A DNA stretch of 64,000 bases from an uncultured Clostridia bacterium (GCA_947089135.1 CAMUJF010000003.1:1-64000); one strand, 5' to 3'; positions 27,588 through 36,855 are shown, counted from the first letter of the stretch. Notes: generated by a model not told the origin, from the letters alone. A program made the numbers and translations.

Positions 27588-28669
27588 CAAACGCAGAATG
27601 GAACACAATATCCTTTCCAAAGCTTAACATTGAATTTCCCGTTTACAGCACAGCTTTCACGGTATTCGGCTTTGAAATAAAGTGGTACGGAATCATAATC
27701 ACGCTCGGACTGTTTCTTGCGGCGGTTTATTGTTTCAAAAGAATGAAAAGCTTCGGCATTGACGACGACAGGGCAGTTGATGTGGCAGTGGTCGGTTTTA
27801 TAGGCGCAGTCATTTGTGCAAGACTTTACTATGTCTTTATGGAATGGGATTATTACAAGGACAACCTGCCGAAGATATTTTCGGTACACAGCGGCGGTCT
27901 GGCTATCTACGGAGGACTTATAGGAGCGGTGCTGTTCGGCGCAGTCATGGCAAAGATACGGAAAGTTCGGCTTATGCCTATGCTCGATCTGGCGGGAATG
28001 GGTTTCCTGATAGGTCAGAGCATAGGCAGATGGGGAAATTTTTTCAATCATGAGTGCTTCGGCAGCAATACTTCTATGCCATGGGGAATGACAAGTCCGA
28101 GAATACAGGCGCAGATAAAATCAACTGCGGAGGAAATTTTGGCGTCAACGGGAGTTACCGTTGACCCGTCTCTGTCTGTGCACCCCTGCTTTTTGTACGA
28201 ATCACTCTGGTGTTTGGCAGGTTTTATTCTGCTGCACCTATACTCCAAACGCCGCAAGTTTGACGGGGAGCTTTTCTTTCTATATATCGGCTGGTACGGT
28301 CTGGGACGTTTCTTTATAGAGGGTCTTCGCACGGACAGTCTTATGGTTGGACATATCAGAATATCCCAGCTTGTGGCGGGAGTCTGCGTACTGGTCTCGA
28401 TAGCCGCCGTAATTTTTAAGAGAAATAAGATAAAAATGGACGGAGAGTATGTTTTCTATAAGGATACCGAGGAATCAAAGCGGCTTATTGCAGAGACCGA
28501 GGAGAAGTATAGGGCATATGAAGAGGAAAAGGCGGTCAAGAAAAGCGAAAAGGCTGCAAAGAAAACAGATTCTGCGGAAGAGCTTAGCAGCGAGGACAGG
28601 CTCTTGGACGCTACCGCAGAGGAAAATGATGAAGAACAGGAGGAAATTTCGGATGGCGAAGATAATTGA
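27584..28669 (+). CDS. lgt: Prolipoprotein diacylglyceryl transferase with charged C-terminal tail
   Basis: Lgt moves diacylglycerol from phosphatidylglycerol to the lipobox cysteine of prolipoproteins in the cytoplasmic membrane. The family signature GQSIGRWGNFFNHECFG is at residues 144-160, and there are about seven hydrophobic segments. The start is TTG with GGAGG upstream, overlapping the yfmH stop by four bases. At 361 residues it is longer than the usual 260-290, since residues 290-361 form a Lys/Glu/Asp-rich tail. Confidence 0.95.
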   Translation: MTNAEWNTISFPKLNIEFPVYSTAFTVFGFEIKWYGIIITLGLFLAAVYCFKRMKSFGIDDDRAVDVAVVGFIGAVICARLYYVFMEWDYYKDNLPKIFSVHSGGLAIYGGLIGAVLFGAVMAKIRKVRLMPMLDLAGMGFLIGQSIGRWGNFFNHECFGSNTSMPWGMTSPRIQAQIKSTAEEILASTGVTVDPSLSVHPCFLYESLWCLAGFILLHLYSKRRKFDGELFFLYIGWYGLGRFFIEGLRTDSLMVGHIRISQLVAGVCVLVSIAAVIFKRNKIKMDGEYVFYKDTEESKRLIAETEEKYRAYEEEKAVKKSEKAAKKTDSAEELSSEDRLLDATAEENDEEQEEISDGEDN

Positions 28670-29507
28670 CGGCAAAGCGGTTTCCGCAAAGGTAAAGGAG
28701 CAGGTCCGCAAAGAGGCGGAAAAGCTTAAAGAAAAAGGTATAGAAATAGGTCTTGCCGTAGTAATAGTTGGAGACAATCCTGCTTCGCGGGTATATGTGA
28801 ACAACAAGAAAAAAGCCTGTGAGGAAGTTGGTTTCAATTCTTATGAGTATGCACTTCCGGAGGAAACTACCGAGGATGAACTTCTGGAGCTTGTTGAAAA
28901 GCTGAATAATGACGACAAAGTAAACGGTATACTGGTGCAGCTTCCGCTGCCGAAGCAGATAAACGAAAATGCTGTAATAAACGCTATCCGTCCCGAAAAG
29001 GACGTTGACGCGTTCCACCCTGAAAATGTAGGACATATCATGATAGGCGATTTCAGCTTTCTGCCCTGCACTCCTGCGGGAGTAATGGAGCTTATTGCCG
29101 AAACGGGTGTAGACGTATGCGGCAAAAACTGCGTAGTTATCGGTAGAAGCAACATTGTGGGCAAGCCTATGGCAATGCTTTTGCTGCACAAGAACGGTAC
29201 CGTCACAATATGTCACTCCAAAACTAAAAATCTTGCGGAGATATGTTCACAAGCGGACGTTCTCGTTGCCGCCGTGGGAAAAGCGGGCTTTGTAACTCCC
29301 GATATGGTCAAGGATGGCGCGGTCGTTATAGACGTAGGTATGAACCGCAACGCCGAGGGTAAGCTCTGCGGAGATGTGGACTATGCGGCTTGCTTCGATA
29401 AGGCGGGGTACATAACGCCGGTACCCGGCGGGGTTGGTCCCATGACTATCGCTATGCTTATGAGGAATACTCTCACTGCGGCAAAGCTAAAAAATAATAT
29501 TGGCTGA
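28653..29507 (+). CDS. folD: Methylenetetrahydrofolate dehydrogenase/cyclohydrolase
   Basis: FolD interconverts 5,10-methylene-, methenyl- and 10-formyl-tetrahydrofolate with NADP. The catalytic Lys lies in YVNNKKKACEEVG, and the NADP-binding signature GRSNIVGKPMAMLL and the C-terminal PVPGGVGPMT motif are present. Its 284 residues are the normal length. The start is the ATG at 28653, inside the lgt tail, with AGGAGG nine bases upstream. The longer in-frame extension to 28449 is only lgt out of frame. Confidence 0.96.
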   Translation: MAKIIDGKAVSAKVKEQVRKEAEKLKEKGIEIGLAVVIVGDNPASRVYVNNKKKACEEVGFNSYEYALPEETTEDELLELVEKLNNDDKVNGILVQLPLPKQINENAVINAIRPEKDVDAFHPENVGHIMIGDFSFLPCTPAGVMELIAETGVDVCGKNCVVIGRSNIVGKPMAMLLLHKNGTVTICHSKTKNLAEICSQADVLVAAVGKAGFVTPDMVKDGAVVIDVGMNRNAEGKLCGDVDYAACFDKAGYITPVPGGVGPMTIAMLMRNTLTAAKLKNNIG

Positions 29508-29509
29508 TT

Positions 29510-29941
29510 ATGGAAAGGAATACTAACCAAGTCAAACAGATAATGAACGAACGCTTCGGCAAGGACAGCGTTATTGCGCTTGCTACCGTAGAAAACGGCA
29601 TACCCTATGTCCGGAATGTGAACGCATATTACGAGGACGAAGCGTTCTATGTGATAACCTACGGTCTTTCCGCAAAGATGAGGCAGATAGCCCATTCTCC
29701 CGTCGTATCAGTGGCGGGAGAATGGTTTACCGCTCACGGTACGGGCGAAAATTTGGGATATTTCGGAAATCCTGAAAACGCTGAAATTGCCGGAAAGCTG
29801 AAAAAGGTCTTTGCCGAATGGATAGATAACGGTCACAACGATTTCGGAGACGTGAACACCTGTATCCTGCGGATAAAGCTTACGGACGGTATCTTGCTTT
29901 CCCACGGAACGCGTTTTGAAATTGATTTCACGCAATGGTAA
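29510..29941 (+). CDS. Pyridoxamine 5'-phosphate oxidase-like protein
   Basis: The 143-residue protein has the split-barrel pattern (VIALATVENGIPYVRNVNAYY; YGLSAKMRQIAHSP) of the PNPOx-like family and probably binds FMN. It starts two bases after folD with no clear ribosome site, so translation is likely coupled. The substrate is unknown. Confidence 0.82.
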   Translation: MERNTNQVKQIMNERFGKDSVIALATVENGIPYVRNVNAYYEDEAFYVITYGLSAKMRQIAHSPVVSVAGEWFTAHGTGENLGYFGNPENAEIAGKLKKVFAEWIDNGHNDFGDVNTCILRIKLTDGILLSHGTRFEIDFTQW

Positions 29942-29977
29942 ATTACGCAATTTTTATCAGTTGTAAAGGAAATAAAT

Positions 29978-30481
29978 ATGGCAGAAATTATCAAAGTATT
30001 CAGAGAAGAAGTACCCGCAATGAGATTTATCGGAAAGATGTACCCCGATTTCGGCGGTTGGTGGGGAGAATGGTTCGCAAACGGCTGGTTTGACCAAATT
30101 GAAAGCGCAATGGGCGGAACTGATTCCATTCTTAAAATATGGGAAAACGGAGGCGGCTATGCAGGACTTGAACGCCGCTGTCCAGACAAGCCGTTCGAGT
30201 ATTGGATAGGTATGTTTACGCCGGCAGGTACAGCAGTTCCCGACGGATTTGAATGTATAGACTTTCCTGCCGCAGGCTTGGGTACATGCTGGATATACGG
30301 CAAAGAGGACGATGTACATGATACAAGCGGCTGCGCCTCCGAGCTTGAGAAACTGGGAATAATGCTGTGGAAAGACAGCGACGGCGGAGTATGGTCTTTT
30401 GAGAACTGTCTGTGTCCGCGTTACACAACTCCCGATGAAAAAGGCAATATCATTATGGATTACTGCTATTACGCAGAATAA
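29978..30481 (+). CDS. Stand-alone GyrI-like effector-binding domain protein
   Basis: The 167-residue protein has the AraC effector-binding/GyrI-like fold pattern (VPAMRFIGKMYPDF; FEYWIGMFTPAGTAVPDGFECIDFPAAG) and carries no DNA-binding domain. Such proteins bind hydrophobic small molecules, and some hydrolyse drugs or protect gyrase. GTAAAGGAAAT precedes the ATG. It is the last gene of the yfmF operon, ahead of a terminator. Confidence 0.82.
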   Translation: MAEIIKVFREEVPAMRFIGKMYPDFGGWWGEWFANGWFDQIESAMGGTDSILKIWENGGGYAGLERRCPDKPFEYWIGMFTPAGTAVPDGFECIDFPAAGLGTCWIYGKEDDVHDTSGCASELEKLGIMLWKDSDGGVWSFENCLCPRYTTPDEKGNIIMDYCYYAE

Positions 30482-30489
30482 AACCGAAT

Positions 30490-30528
30490 AACACCTCGCA
30501 AATATGTTAATACTATTCGCGAGGTGTT
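30490..30528 (+). terminator. Terminator whose 3' arm carries the next gene's ribosome site
   Basis: AACACCTCGC pairs with GCGAGGTGTT around a 19-base loop and is followed by TTAT. The GAGG in the 3' arm is the ribosome site for the PBP TTG start at 30533. The hairpin may thus both end the upstream transcript and mask translation of the next gene. Confidence 0.75.
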
Positions 30529-30532
30529 TTAT

Positions 30533-32152
30533 TTGAACCGTAAAATATTTGTAACAATAGTTTTCGCAGTTACAGCCGCAGTACTTACAGCAAGGCTTGC
30601 TATACTTATCGGTGACAGCGAGATAGCTGCTGTTTCCGCCCAAAGGGGTACTTACACGCTGAAGTCGGCAGGTGAGTACGCCGGAATTTACGACTGCAAT
30701 ATTGAACCGTTGGTAAACTGTTCCGAAAAGTACGAAGCCGTTATAATTCCGAACCATATCAGCTCCATAAGGATACAGCCATATCTGCTCGATATGGAGC
30801 GCTACTATGAAGGTATAGAAAGCAATCTTCCGTTTTTATGCCGTGTGGACGAAAGGGCGGCAGAGTTCGGGGGAGAAAATATAATTTTCCGCTCGGCTGT
30901 ACGTACTGACAGTGATCAGCTTGCGCCTCATATTATCGGGTACACCTCCGACGGCGTCGGCGTTTGCGGCATAGAAAAAGCTTACGATGATTTTCTGCGA
31001 AGCAACTGCGCCGATAATTCCGTTACGCTCCATATTGACGCGGTGGGAGAGGTGCTGAACGGTCTTGGCAGCAGTATAAACCATGCGGGTGAGCTTCAAT
31101 GCGGTGTTGTAACTACACTTGACAAGGATATACAGCAGATTTGCGAAAACGCCGCGGACAAAAACAAGCTTTCTATCGGAGCAATAGTTGTTATGGACGT
31201 TAATACAGGCGAGATAAAAGCTTCCGTGAGCCGTCCTGATTTTGATACCTCAAATATCGCCTTATCTATTGACGACCCCGATTCTCCTTTTGTAAACCGT
31301 GCAATGTCAGCATACAGCGTGGGTTCTATCTTCAAGCTTGTTACTGCCGCCGCCGCTCTGGAGCAGGGAATAAGTCCCGAATACAGCTATATCTGCACCG
31401 GTTCTGTTAACGTAAACGGACAGATATTCAACTGTCACAAGTGGGGCGGTCACGGTGAAATAGATATGGAGACCGCTATGGTAAAATCCTGCAACACGTA
31501 TTTTATCGCGCTCAGCGAATATCTTGACAAGGAGGACTATATTGAGACAGCAAAAACTTTGGGTTTCGGCGAGGAAATACCTATATGCGGGGACATTGTT
31601 TCCGCTTCTGGAACGCTTCAGACTGTGCGGGATATCGAGGTAGCCGCCGAGAGGGCGAATATGTCTTTCGGGCAGGGAAAGCTTACGGCAACGCCTGTCC
31701 AGATTTGCCGAATGACTGCCGCAATAGCAAACGGCGGCGTAATGAATCAGCCGTCTCTGATAAAGGGGATACGCGCCGACGACGGTACGGTGGAGTACAG
31801 CGAGATAACTGCGGGAAAGCGTGTGCTGTCTTACGAAACGGTCAAGCTGCTGAAGAAGTTTATGTACTATACTGTTCGTGCGGACAATTCTATGTCCAAC
31901 CCTGAAAGGACTCTTGCTGCCGGAAAGACGTCCACCGCACAGACAGGACGATTTGACGAGAACGGAAACGAAGTGCTTAACTGCTGGTTTACAGGGTACT
32001 TTCCGTCATATAATCCGCGTTACGCGGTAACAGTCATGTCCGAGGGCGGAGTGTCCGGAAACGTTACCTGCGGACCGATATTCAGACAGATAGCCGACGA
32101 AATAACGGATCATGAAAAATCAGAGCGGAAGCAGCTTTCCGCGGCAGATTGA
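30533..32152 (+). CDS. Class B penicillin-binding protein (transpeptidase)
   Basis: A signal anchor (about residues 5-25) is followed by a short dimerisation region and a transpeptidase domain. The active-site motifs are S265-x-x-K268 (SIFK), S319-C-N321, and K465-T-S, which cross-link peptidoglycan outside the membrane. The protein resembles the FtsI/SpoVD/PbpA group, and 539 residues is short. TTG 30533 is chosen because GAGG is eight bases upstream; the GTG at 30524 lies inside the hairpin. Confidence 0.9.
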   Translation: MNRKIFVTIVFAVTAAVLTARLAILIGDSEIAAVSAQRGTYTLKSAGEYAGIYDCNIEPLVNCSEKYEAVIIPNHISSIRIQPYLLDMERYYEGIESNLPFLCRVDERAAEFGGENIIFRSAVRTDSDQLAPHIIGYTSDGVGVCGIEKAYDDFLRSNCADNSVTLHIDAVGEVLNGLGSSINHAGELQCGVVTTLDKDIQQICENAADKNKLSIGAIVVMDVNTGEIKASVSRPDFDTSNIALSIDDPDSPFVNRAMSAYSVGSIFKLVTAAAALEQGISPEYSYICTGSVNVNGQIFNCHKWGGHGEIDMETAMVKSCNTYFIALSEYLDKEDYIETAKTLGFGEEIPICGDIVSASGTLQTVRDIEVAAERANMSFGQGKLTATPVQICRMTAAIANGGVMNQPSLIKGIRADDGTVEYSEITAGKRVLSYETVKLLKKFMYYTVRADNSMSNPERTLAAGKTSTAQTGRFDENGNEVLNCWFTGYFPSYNPRYAVTVMSEGGVSGNVTCGPIFRQIADEITDHEKSERKQLSAAD

Positions 32153-32180
32153 TGCACCGCGGTTATATACGTTATCTTAT

Positions 32181-32271
32181 TGCTCCGCCAACTAAACCCT
32201 GCTGAAATGTTTGTCCTAAATCAAAAATATCTGCGCATTTCCTATGTGGACAGGTTCTAATTGGCGGAGCA
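32181..32271. repeat. Long imperfect inverted repeat, MITE-like hairpin
   Basis: Terminal arms TGCTCCGCCAA and TTGGCGGAGCA are perfect over 11 bases and extend inward imperfectly (CCCTG with CAGG) for about 20 bases. The 91-base unit could fold as one hairpin. No target-site duplication is obvious at its ends. It may be a small non-autonomous element or an RNA structure. Confidence 0.5.
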
Positions 32272-32279
32272 GTAGAAAA

Positions 32280-32417
32280 TTGAACGAAAAGTATCCTAAT
32301 AAAGGTGAATGCGCGCTGAATCCCTCTGAGGAAACATTTGAAAGATTAAAACCGCTTATCCGAGAGGCATATGAGTACGCAAAAGAAAAGTTCGTTAAGA
32401 GGAAAGGAAAGCGATAA
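32280..32417 (+). CDS. Possible small basic protein, 45 residues
   Basis: A TTG-started frame preceded by GGAG encodes a polar peptide with a long predicted helix (FERLKPLIREAYEYAKEKF) and a basic end (VKRKGKR). It stops two bases before the LysR gene. It could be a genuine short gene co-transcribed with the regulator or the relict end of a larger one. I do not recognise it. Confidence 0.35.
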   Translation: MNEKYPNKGECALNPSEETFERLKPLIREAYEYAKEKFVKRKGKR

Positions 32418-32419
32418 AA

Positions 32420-33316
32420 ATGATATCGGAAAGTAATCTTAACCGTTACCGTCTGTTCTGCGCTGTTGCGGAGTGCGAGAGCATTTCAAGAGCCGCGGAA
32501 ATGAATTACATAAGTCAGCCCGCCATAAGCAAGGCTATAACAAAAATGGAAGAAAGCCTCGGTACGCAGCTTTTTGTCCGTAATCACAGGGGAGTTACCC
32601 TTACCGACGAGGGTAAGCTTTTGTACGAGCAGCTTAAAATTGCTTTCGATATAATAAAGGACGGCGAGGACAAGCTTCGGCGCATAAACGAGCTCGGCAT
32701 AGGCAGACTCAGGTTGGGAGCAAGCGCAGTACTGTGCAAGCATATGCTTTTGCCGTATCTGAAAAAATTCATTTCCGACAATCCCCACGTTAAAATTACA
32801 GTCGAATGCCAGTCCTCGTCAAAGCTTATCAGACTGCTTGCCGAAGGACGGATCGACGTTGCTCTTACGGTAAAGCCGGAAAATCTTTCGGACATATGCT
32901 TTTATTCCCTCGGCGAGATCGAGGACGTGTTTGTTTCTACAAAATGGTATATAGAAAACCTGCATATACGCGGCGATTCAACGGTTTTTGAAGAAGCGAA
33001 CATTATGCTTCTGGACGGAGCAAATGTTTCCCGTATGCACGTCGACCGGTATTTTAAGGAAAATAATATTGTCCCTGAGCATATTCTTGAAGTCAGCGGA
33101 ATGGATATGCTTATTGAGTTTGTCAAAACGGGGATAGGCGTTGCCTGCGTGATAAAACAATTTGTGGAGCAGGAGCTTTCTGACGGAAGTCTTATAGAAA
33201 TCCCTCTATCGGTGCCTATAAATAAAAGGGAGGTAGGCTTTGCTTACATGAAAAATGCAAAGCCTGCCTCCGCAATGGATCGTTTTAAGAATTTTTATGA
33301 GAATTATCCTTCATGA
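32420..33316 (+). CDS. LysR-family transcriptional regulator
   Basis: The N-terminal LysR HTH (FCAVAECESISRAAEMNYISQPAISKAITKMEE, residues 10-42) is followed by a substrate-binding domain. The length of 298 residues is typical. LysR proteins usually control an adjacent operon upon binding a metabolite. GAAAGGAAAG precedes the ATG. It is convergent with cimA and their coding ends overlap by 32 bases, so it could sense a branched-chain intermediate; this is inference. Confidence 0.93.
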   Translation: MISESNLNRYRLFCAVAECESISRAAEMNYISQPAISKAITKMEESLGTQLFVRNHRGVTLTDEGKLLYEQLKIAFDIIKDGEDKLRRINELGIGRLRLGASAVLCKHMLLPYLKKFISDNPHVKITVECQSSSKLIRLLAEGRIDVALTVKPENLSDICFYSLGEIEDVFVSTKWYIENLHIRGDSTVFEEANIMLLDGANVSRMHVDRYFKENNIVPEHILEVSGMDMLIEFVKTGIGVACVIKQFVEQELSDGSLIEIPLSVPINKREVGFAYMKNAKPASAMDRFKNFYENYPS

Positions 33317-34862
33317 GTTTGTATTCCATGCTGTCTATAAGGGCGGTAACAGACGCATTTATAACGTCCGTTGACGCCCCCACAGTCGTCCATATATCGT
33401 TTCCGTCTGTGCTTTCAATAAGCACTCTTACATTGGCAGCTGTAGCGGCGCTTCCGTCGATAACGCGAACTTTGTAGTCTGTCAGGTGAACGTCTGCGAC
33501 TGAGGGATAAAACACCGTCAGCGCCTGTCTGAGAGCCTTGTCTATGGCATTTACAGGACCGTCCCCCTCGTCTGCGGCAATCTCGGTTTTTCCGTTTACA
33601 GCTACCTTAACTATAGCCGACGAGGGATTTTGCAGCTCGCCCGCCTTTTCTCCGATAATTTTGAAATAGCTTATTTCAAAGAAATTCTCGATCTTTCCCA
33701 GATACTTTTTCACCAACAGCTCAAATGAAGCCTCCGCCGCTTCATATTGGTATCCTTTAAATTCCATATCCTTGAGCAGGTCTATTATGGCTTTGGTTTC
33801 GGGACTGTCCTTTGTAAGGGTAGGGTCTATCTCGTTTATACGGTGCAGTATCGCCGAACGTCCCGCTACCTCGGAAAGTAAAATATTGCGTTTGTTTCCC
33901 ACAGCTTCGGGAGAGATGTGCTCGAAGCTGCGGGAATTTTTCCGTACCCCGTCCGCGTGCATACCGCCTTTGTGGGCGAACGCGCTTTTTCCCACGTACG
34001 GCATTGACCCTGTAAGCTTCATGTTGCATACCTCTGAAATGTACCTTGCAAGCCGAGTAAGCTTCGTTTCACTTTCTTTCGGGACGCACTGTATACCCAG
34101 CTTTAACTGTAGGTTAGCGATTACGCAGGATAGATTGGTATTTCCGCAGCGTTCACCTATGCCTGTGACCGTCCCTTGTACCTGTGAAGCTCCTGCCTTT
34201 ACAGCGGCAATGGAATTTGCAACCGCGCAGTCCGTGTCGTTGTGACAATGTATGCCGATCGGGATATTTACCGCTTCAACGGCCTTTTGGGTTATTTCAG
34301 CTATTTCGTCCGGAAAACAGCCTCCGTTGGTATCGCAGAGCACTACTGCGACCGCGCCCGCTTTCTCGGCGGCTTTAAGGGTTTTCAGCGCATAATCGGG
34401 ATTAGCTTTGCATCCGTCAAAAAAATGCTCAGCGTCGAAAAAAACCTTTTTGCCCTTTCCGGTCAGGTACTTTATGGTGTCGGATATCATACAGAGATTT
34501 TCTTCAAGAGTAGTGTTTATGATTTCAGCTGCGTGCATATCCCAGCTTTTGCCGAACACAGAAACATATTCCGCGTTTGTTTCCGCAAGTGTGCAAAGAT
34601 TAGCGTCTTCCTCGCAGGAAATATTCTTGCGCCTTGTGGAACCGAACGCCACAAGCTTTGCACGTTTGGGAGGACATTCCTCCGCCCGTTTGAAAAATTC
34701 CAGATCCTTGGGATTGGAGGCGGGATTTCCAGCTTCGATAAAATCTATCCCGAAATCGTCCAGAGCCCTCATTACGTTTAATTTGTCCTCAACGGAAAAA
34801 TTCACATTTTCGCCCTGAGCGCCGTCTCGAAGAGTTGAATCAAATATCTGAACACTTTTCAT
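33285..34862 (-). CDS. cimA: (R)-Citramalate synthase
   Basis: The DRE-TIM/HMGL catalytic domain begins with IFDSTLRDGAQGENVNF, carries the metal ligand pair in HCHNDTD, and is followed by a LeuA-type regulatory domain. The 525-residue protein matches CimA rather than LeuA, so it condenses pyruvate with acetyl-CoA to citramalate, the threonine-independent route to isoleucine. AGGA lies nine bases before ATG 34862. It follows ilvB by 17 bases under the same T-box. Confidence 0.92.
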   Translation of the reverse strand: MKSVQIFDSTLRDGAQGENVNFSVEDKLNVMRALDDFGIDFIEAGNPASNPKDLEFFKRAEECPPKRAKLVAFGSTRRKNISCEEDANLCTLAETNAEYVSVFGKSWDMHAAEIINTTLEENLCMISDTIKYLTGKGKKVFFDAEHFFDGCKANPDYALKTLKAAEKAGAVAVVLCDTNGGCFPDEIAEITQKAVEAVNIPIGIHCHNDTDCAVANSIAAVKAGASQVQGTVTGIGERCGNTNLSCVIANLQLKLGIQCVPKESETKLTRLARYISEVCNMKLTGSMPYVGKSAFAHKGGMHADGVRKNSRSFEHISPEAVGNKRNILLSEVAGRSAILHRINEIDPTLTKDSPETKAIIDLLKDMEFKGYQYEAAEASFELLVKKYLGKIENFFEISYFKIIGEKAGELQNPSSAIVKVAVNGKTEIAADEGDGPVNAIDKALRQALTVFYPSVADVHLTDYKVRVIDGSAATAANVRVLIESTDGNDIWTTVGASTDVINASVTALIDSMEYKLMKDNSHKNS

Positions 34863-34879
34863 AGTCAGCATTCCTTTCA

Positions 34880-36550
34880 TTATATTTTAAGTATAGGCTC
34901 TGCAATTGAAGCCCCTGCGGGAACCATTGGCAGAACGTTAATATCCTTGCTTATAATGCAGTTTATAAGCACAGGCTTATTGAGAGCTACCGCCTTTTCA
35001 AGTACGGGACGTATGTCGCTTTTTGTCCGTATTGTCATAGCTTCAATACCTACAGCTCTGCCGAGAAGCTCAAAATCCGTAGGCTTTTCAAGCGTGGTCT
35101 GTGAAAAGCGGTTGTTGTAAAAAAGCTTCTGCCACTGGCGCACCATACCCAACACGCTGTTGTTGAATACAAGTTCAATAACAGGCATCTGATATTTTGC
35201 AAGGGTTGTAAGCTCATTCATGTTCATATAGAAGCTTCCGTCTCCTGCGCAGTTTACAACGACTTTTTCGGGATTTCCCGCTTTGCAGCCTATTGCCGCT
35301 CCTAGACCGTACCCCATAGTACCCAGTCCTCCCGAAGAGGCAAAGCTGCGTGGCTTGCGGAAGTTATAAAATTCGGCAGTCCACATTTGATGCTGACCTA
35401 CTTCGGTGCTTATGACAGCTTCGCCGTTTGTAATATCGTAAAGCGTTTCCAAAACCTCCTGCGGGAGCACCTCGTTTTCGTCCTCCGAAGTCTGACAAAG
35501 AGGATATGTTCTTTTCCAAGAGTAAATTTTTTCAAGCCATTCGGTATGCCTGACAGGAGCAAGACGCTTATTGAGTTTTTCAAGCACAAGCTTTAAATTT
35601 CCGCATACTTTATAGTCCGCTTCAATATTTTTGTTTATCTCCGCAGGGTCTATGTCAATGTGAAGTATTTGTGCTCCGGTTGCCGCGCGGAAGCTTTTTG
35701 CGTTGCAGGTAACCCTGTCGGAAAACCGTGATCCCAGAACAATAAGCAGGTCGCATTCCGTAAGCGCAAAGGACGAGGCTTTCGTTCCGTGCATACCCAT
35801 CATGCCGGTGTAACGCGGACTTGTGTTGTCAAAAGCGCACTGTCCCATAAGTGACAGGGAAACAGGGGCGTCTATAAGCTCCGCAAGCTCTGACAGCTCC
35901 GATACCGCGTCGCAGGATACTATGCCGCCGCCAGCGTAAATAAAAGGTCTTTCCGATTTTTCAATAATTTTTGACGCTTCGGCAATTTCCGTCTCGTCTA
36001 CGTAATAGGCGTGTTCTTTTGGCTTCTGAGGTTCATACTCGCATTCAGCAGCGGTAATATCCTTGGGAATATCAATAAGCACGGGACCTTTTCTGCCGTC
36101 ATTTGCAATAAAAAAAGCCTCCCTTATCGCGTCTGCAAGCTTTGTTACGTCTTTGACTATACAGTTATGTTTTGTTACCGGCATGGTTATTCCCGTAATA
36201 TCCACTTCCTGAAAGCTGTCCAGACCCAGCAATGACGTGGCGACGTTGCCTGTGACAGCCACAATCGGTATGCTGTCCATGTAAGCAGTTGCAAGACCGG
36301 TAACAAGGTTAGTAGCGCCCGGACCCGAAGTCGCGATAACGACTCCCGTTTTACCGGTCGTGCGGGCGTATCCGTCCGCCGCATGAGAAGCTCCCTGTTC
36401 GTGTGAGGTTAAAATGTGGGTAATTTTATCGCTGTAGTCATAAAGCGCGTCGTAAATGTTCAGCACCGCACCTCCGGGGTAGCCGAAAACGGTGTCCACA
36501 CCTTGTTCCAAAAGACATTCAAGAATTATTTGAGAACCGTTTAAAATCAT
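34880..36550 (-). CDS. ilvB: Acetolactate synthase, large subunit
   Basis: This ThDP-dependent enzyme makes acetolactate or acetohydroxybutyrate for valine, leucine and isoleucine. The catalytic Glu lies in SHEQGASHAADGYAR, and the ThDP-binding motif GDGSFYMNMNE and the FAD-binding middle domain are present. Its 556 residues are normal. No small subunit ilvN follows, and cimA comes next. A T-box leader precedes it, and GAAAGGAAG precedes the ATG. Confidence 0.95.
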   Translation of the reverse strand: MILNGSQIILECLLEQGVDTVFGYPGGAVLNIYDALYDYSDKITHILTSHEQGASHAADGYARTTGKTGVVIATSGPGATNLVTGLATAYMDSIPIVAVTGNVATSLLGLDSFQEVDITGITMPVTKHNCIVKDVTKLADAIREAFFIANDGRKGPVLIDIPKDITAAECEYEPQKPKEHAYYVDETEIAEASKIIEKSERPFIYAGGGIVSCDAVSELSELAELIDAPVSLSLMGQCAFDNTSPRYTGMMGMHGTKASSFALTECDLLIVLGSRFSDRVTCNAKSFRAATGAQILHIDIDPAEINKNIEADYKVCGNLKLVLEKLNKRLAPVRHTEWLEKIYSWKRTYPLCQTSEDENEVLPQEVLETLYDITNGEAVISTEVGQHQMWTAEFYNFRKPRSFASSGGLGTMGYGLGAAIGCKAGNPEKVVVNCAGDGSFYMNMNELTTLAKYQMPVIELVFNNSVLGMVRQWQKLFYNNRFSQTTLEKPTDFELLGRAVGIEAMTIRTKSDIRPVLEKAVALNKPVLINCIISKDINVLPMVPAGASIAEPILKI

Positions 36551-36570
36551 TGCCGTCTTCCTTTCAGATA

Positions 36571-36848
36571 AAATAAAAAGCTTTCACCTCAAGATAAAAT
36601 CAAGAGGTGAAAGCATAAAATACTCCCACGGTACCACTCTCATTCGGAAAATTTTTCCGCACTTTGCCGTATCAAACAATACGCTTCTCTGTAACGTGAG
36701 AAAACCGTTCCGTCCTACTTAGAAACTGTTCGGCGGAAAGCTCCGAGGTGATATATTATCGGCGGAAAAATACTGCCTTGCACCCTGCGGCAGCTCTCTG
36801 AAATTTTTCATAGACCGTTTTGCTCCTCATCAAAGCCTTTAAATATAT
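36571..36848 (-). ncRNA. T-box riboswitch upstream of ilvB-cimA, probably isoleucine
   Basis: On the minus strand the leader carries the T-box sequence AGAGTGGTACCGTGGGAG (plus positions 36623-36640). It precedes a terminator with stem GCTTTCACCTC (36580-36614) and a T-run. A Stem I-like segment with AGAGAGCTGCC lies near 36787-36799. An AUC triplet in TATATCACCTC fits an isoleucine specifier, but the specifier was placed by eye. Uncharged tRNA would favour the antiterminator and so expression. Confidence 0.88.
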
Positions 36849-36855
36849 TGGTATT

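Noticed and set aside
29957..30757. Minus-strand ORF of 266 codons under the GyrI-like and PBP genes
   Set aside because: Shadow of two real genes; no ribosome site or domain.
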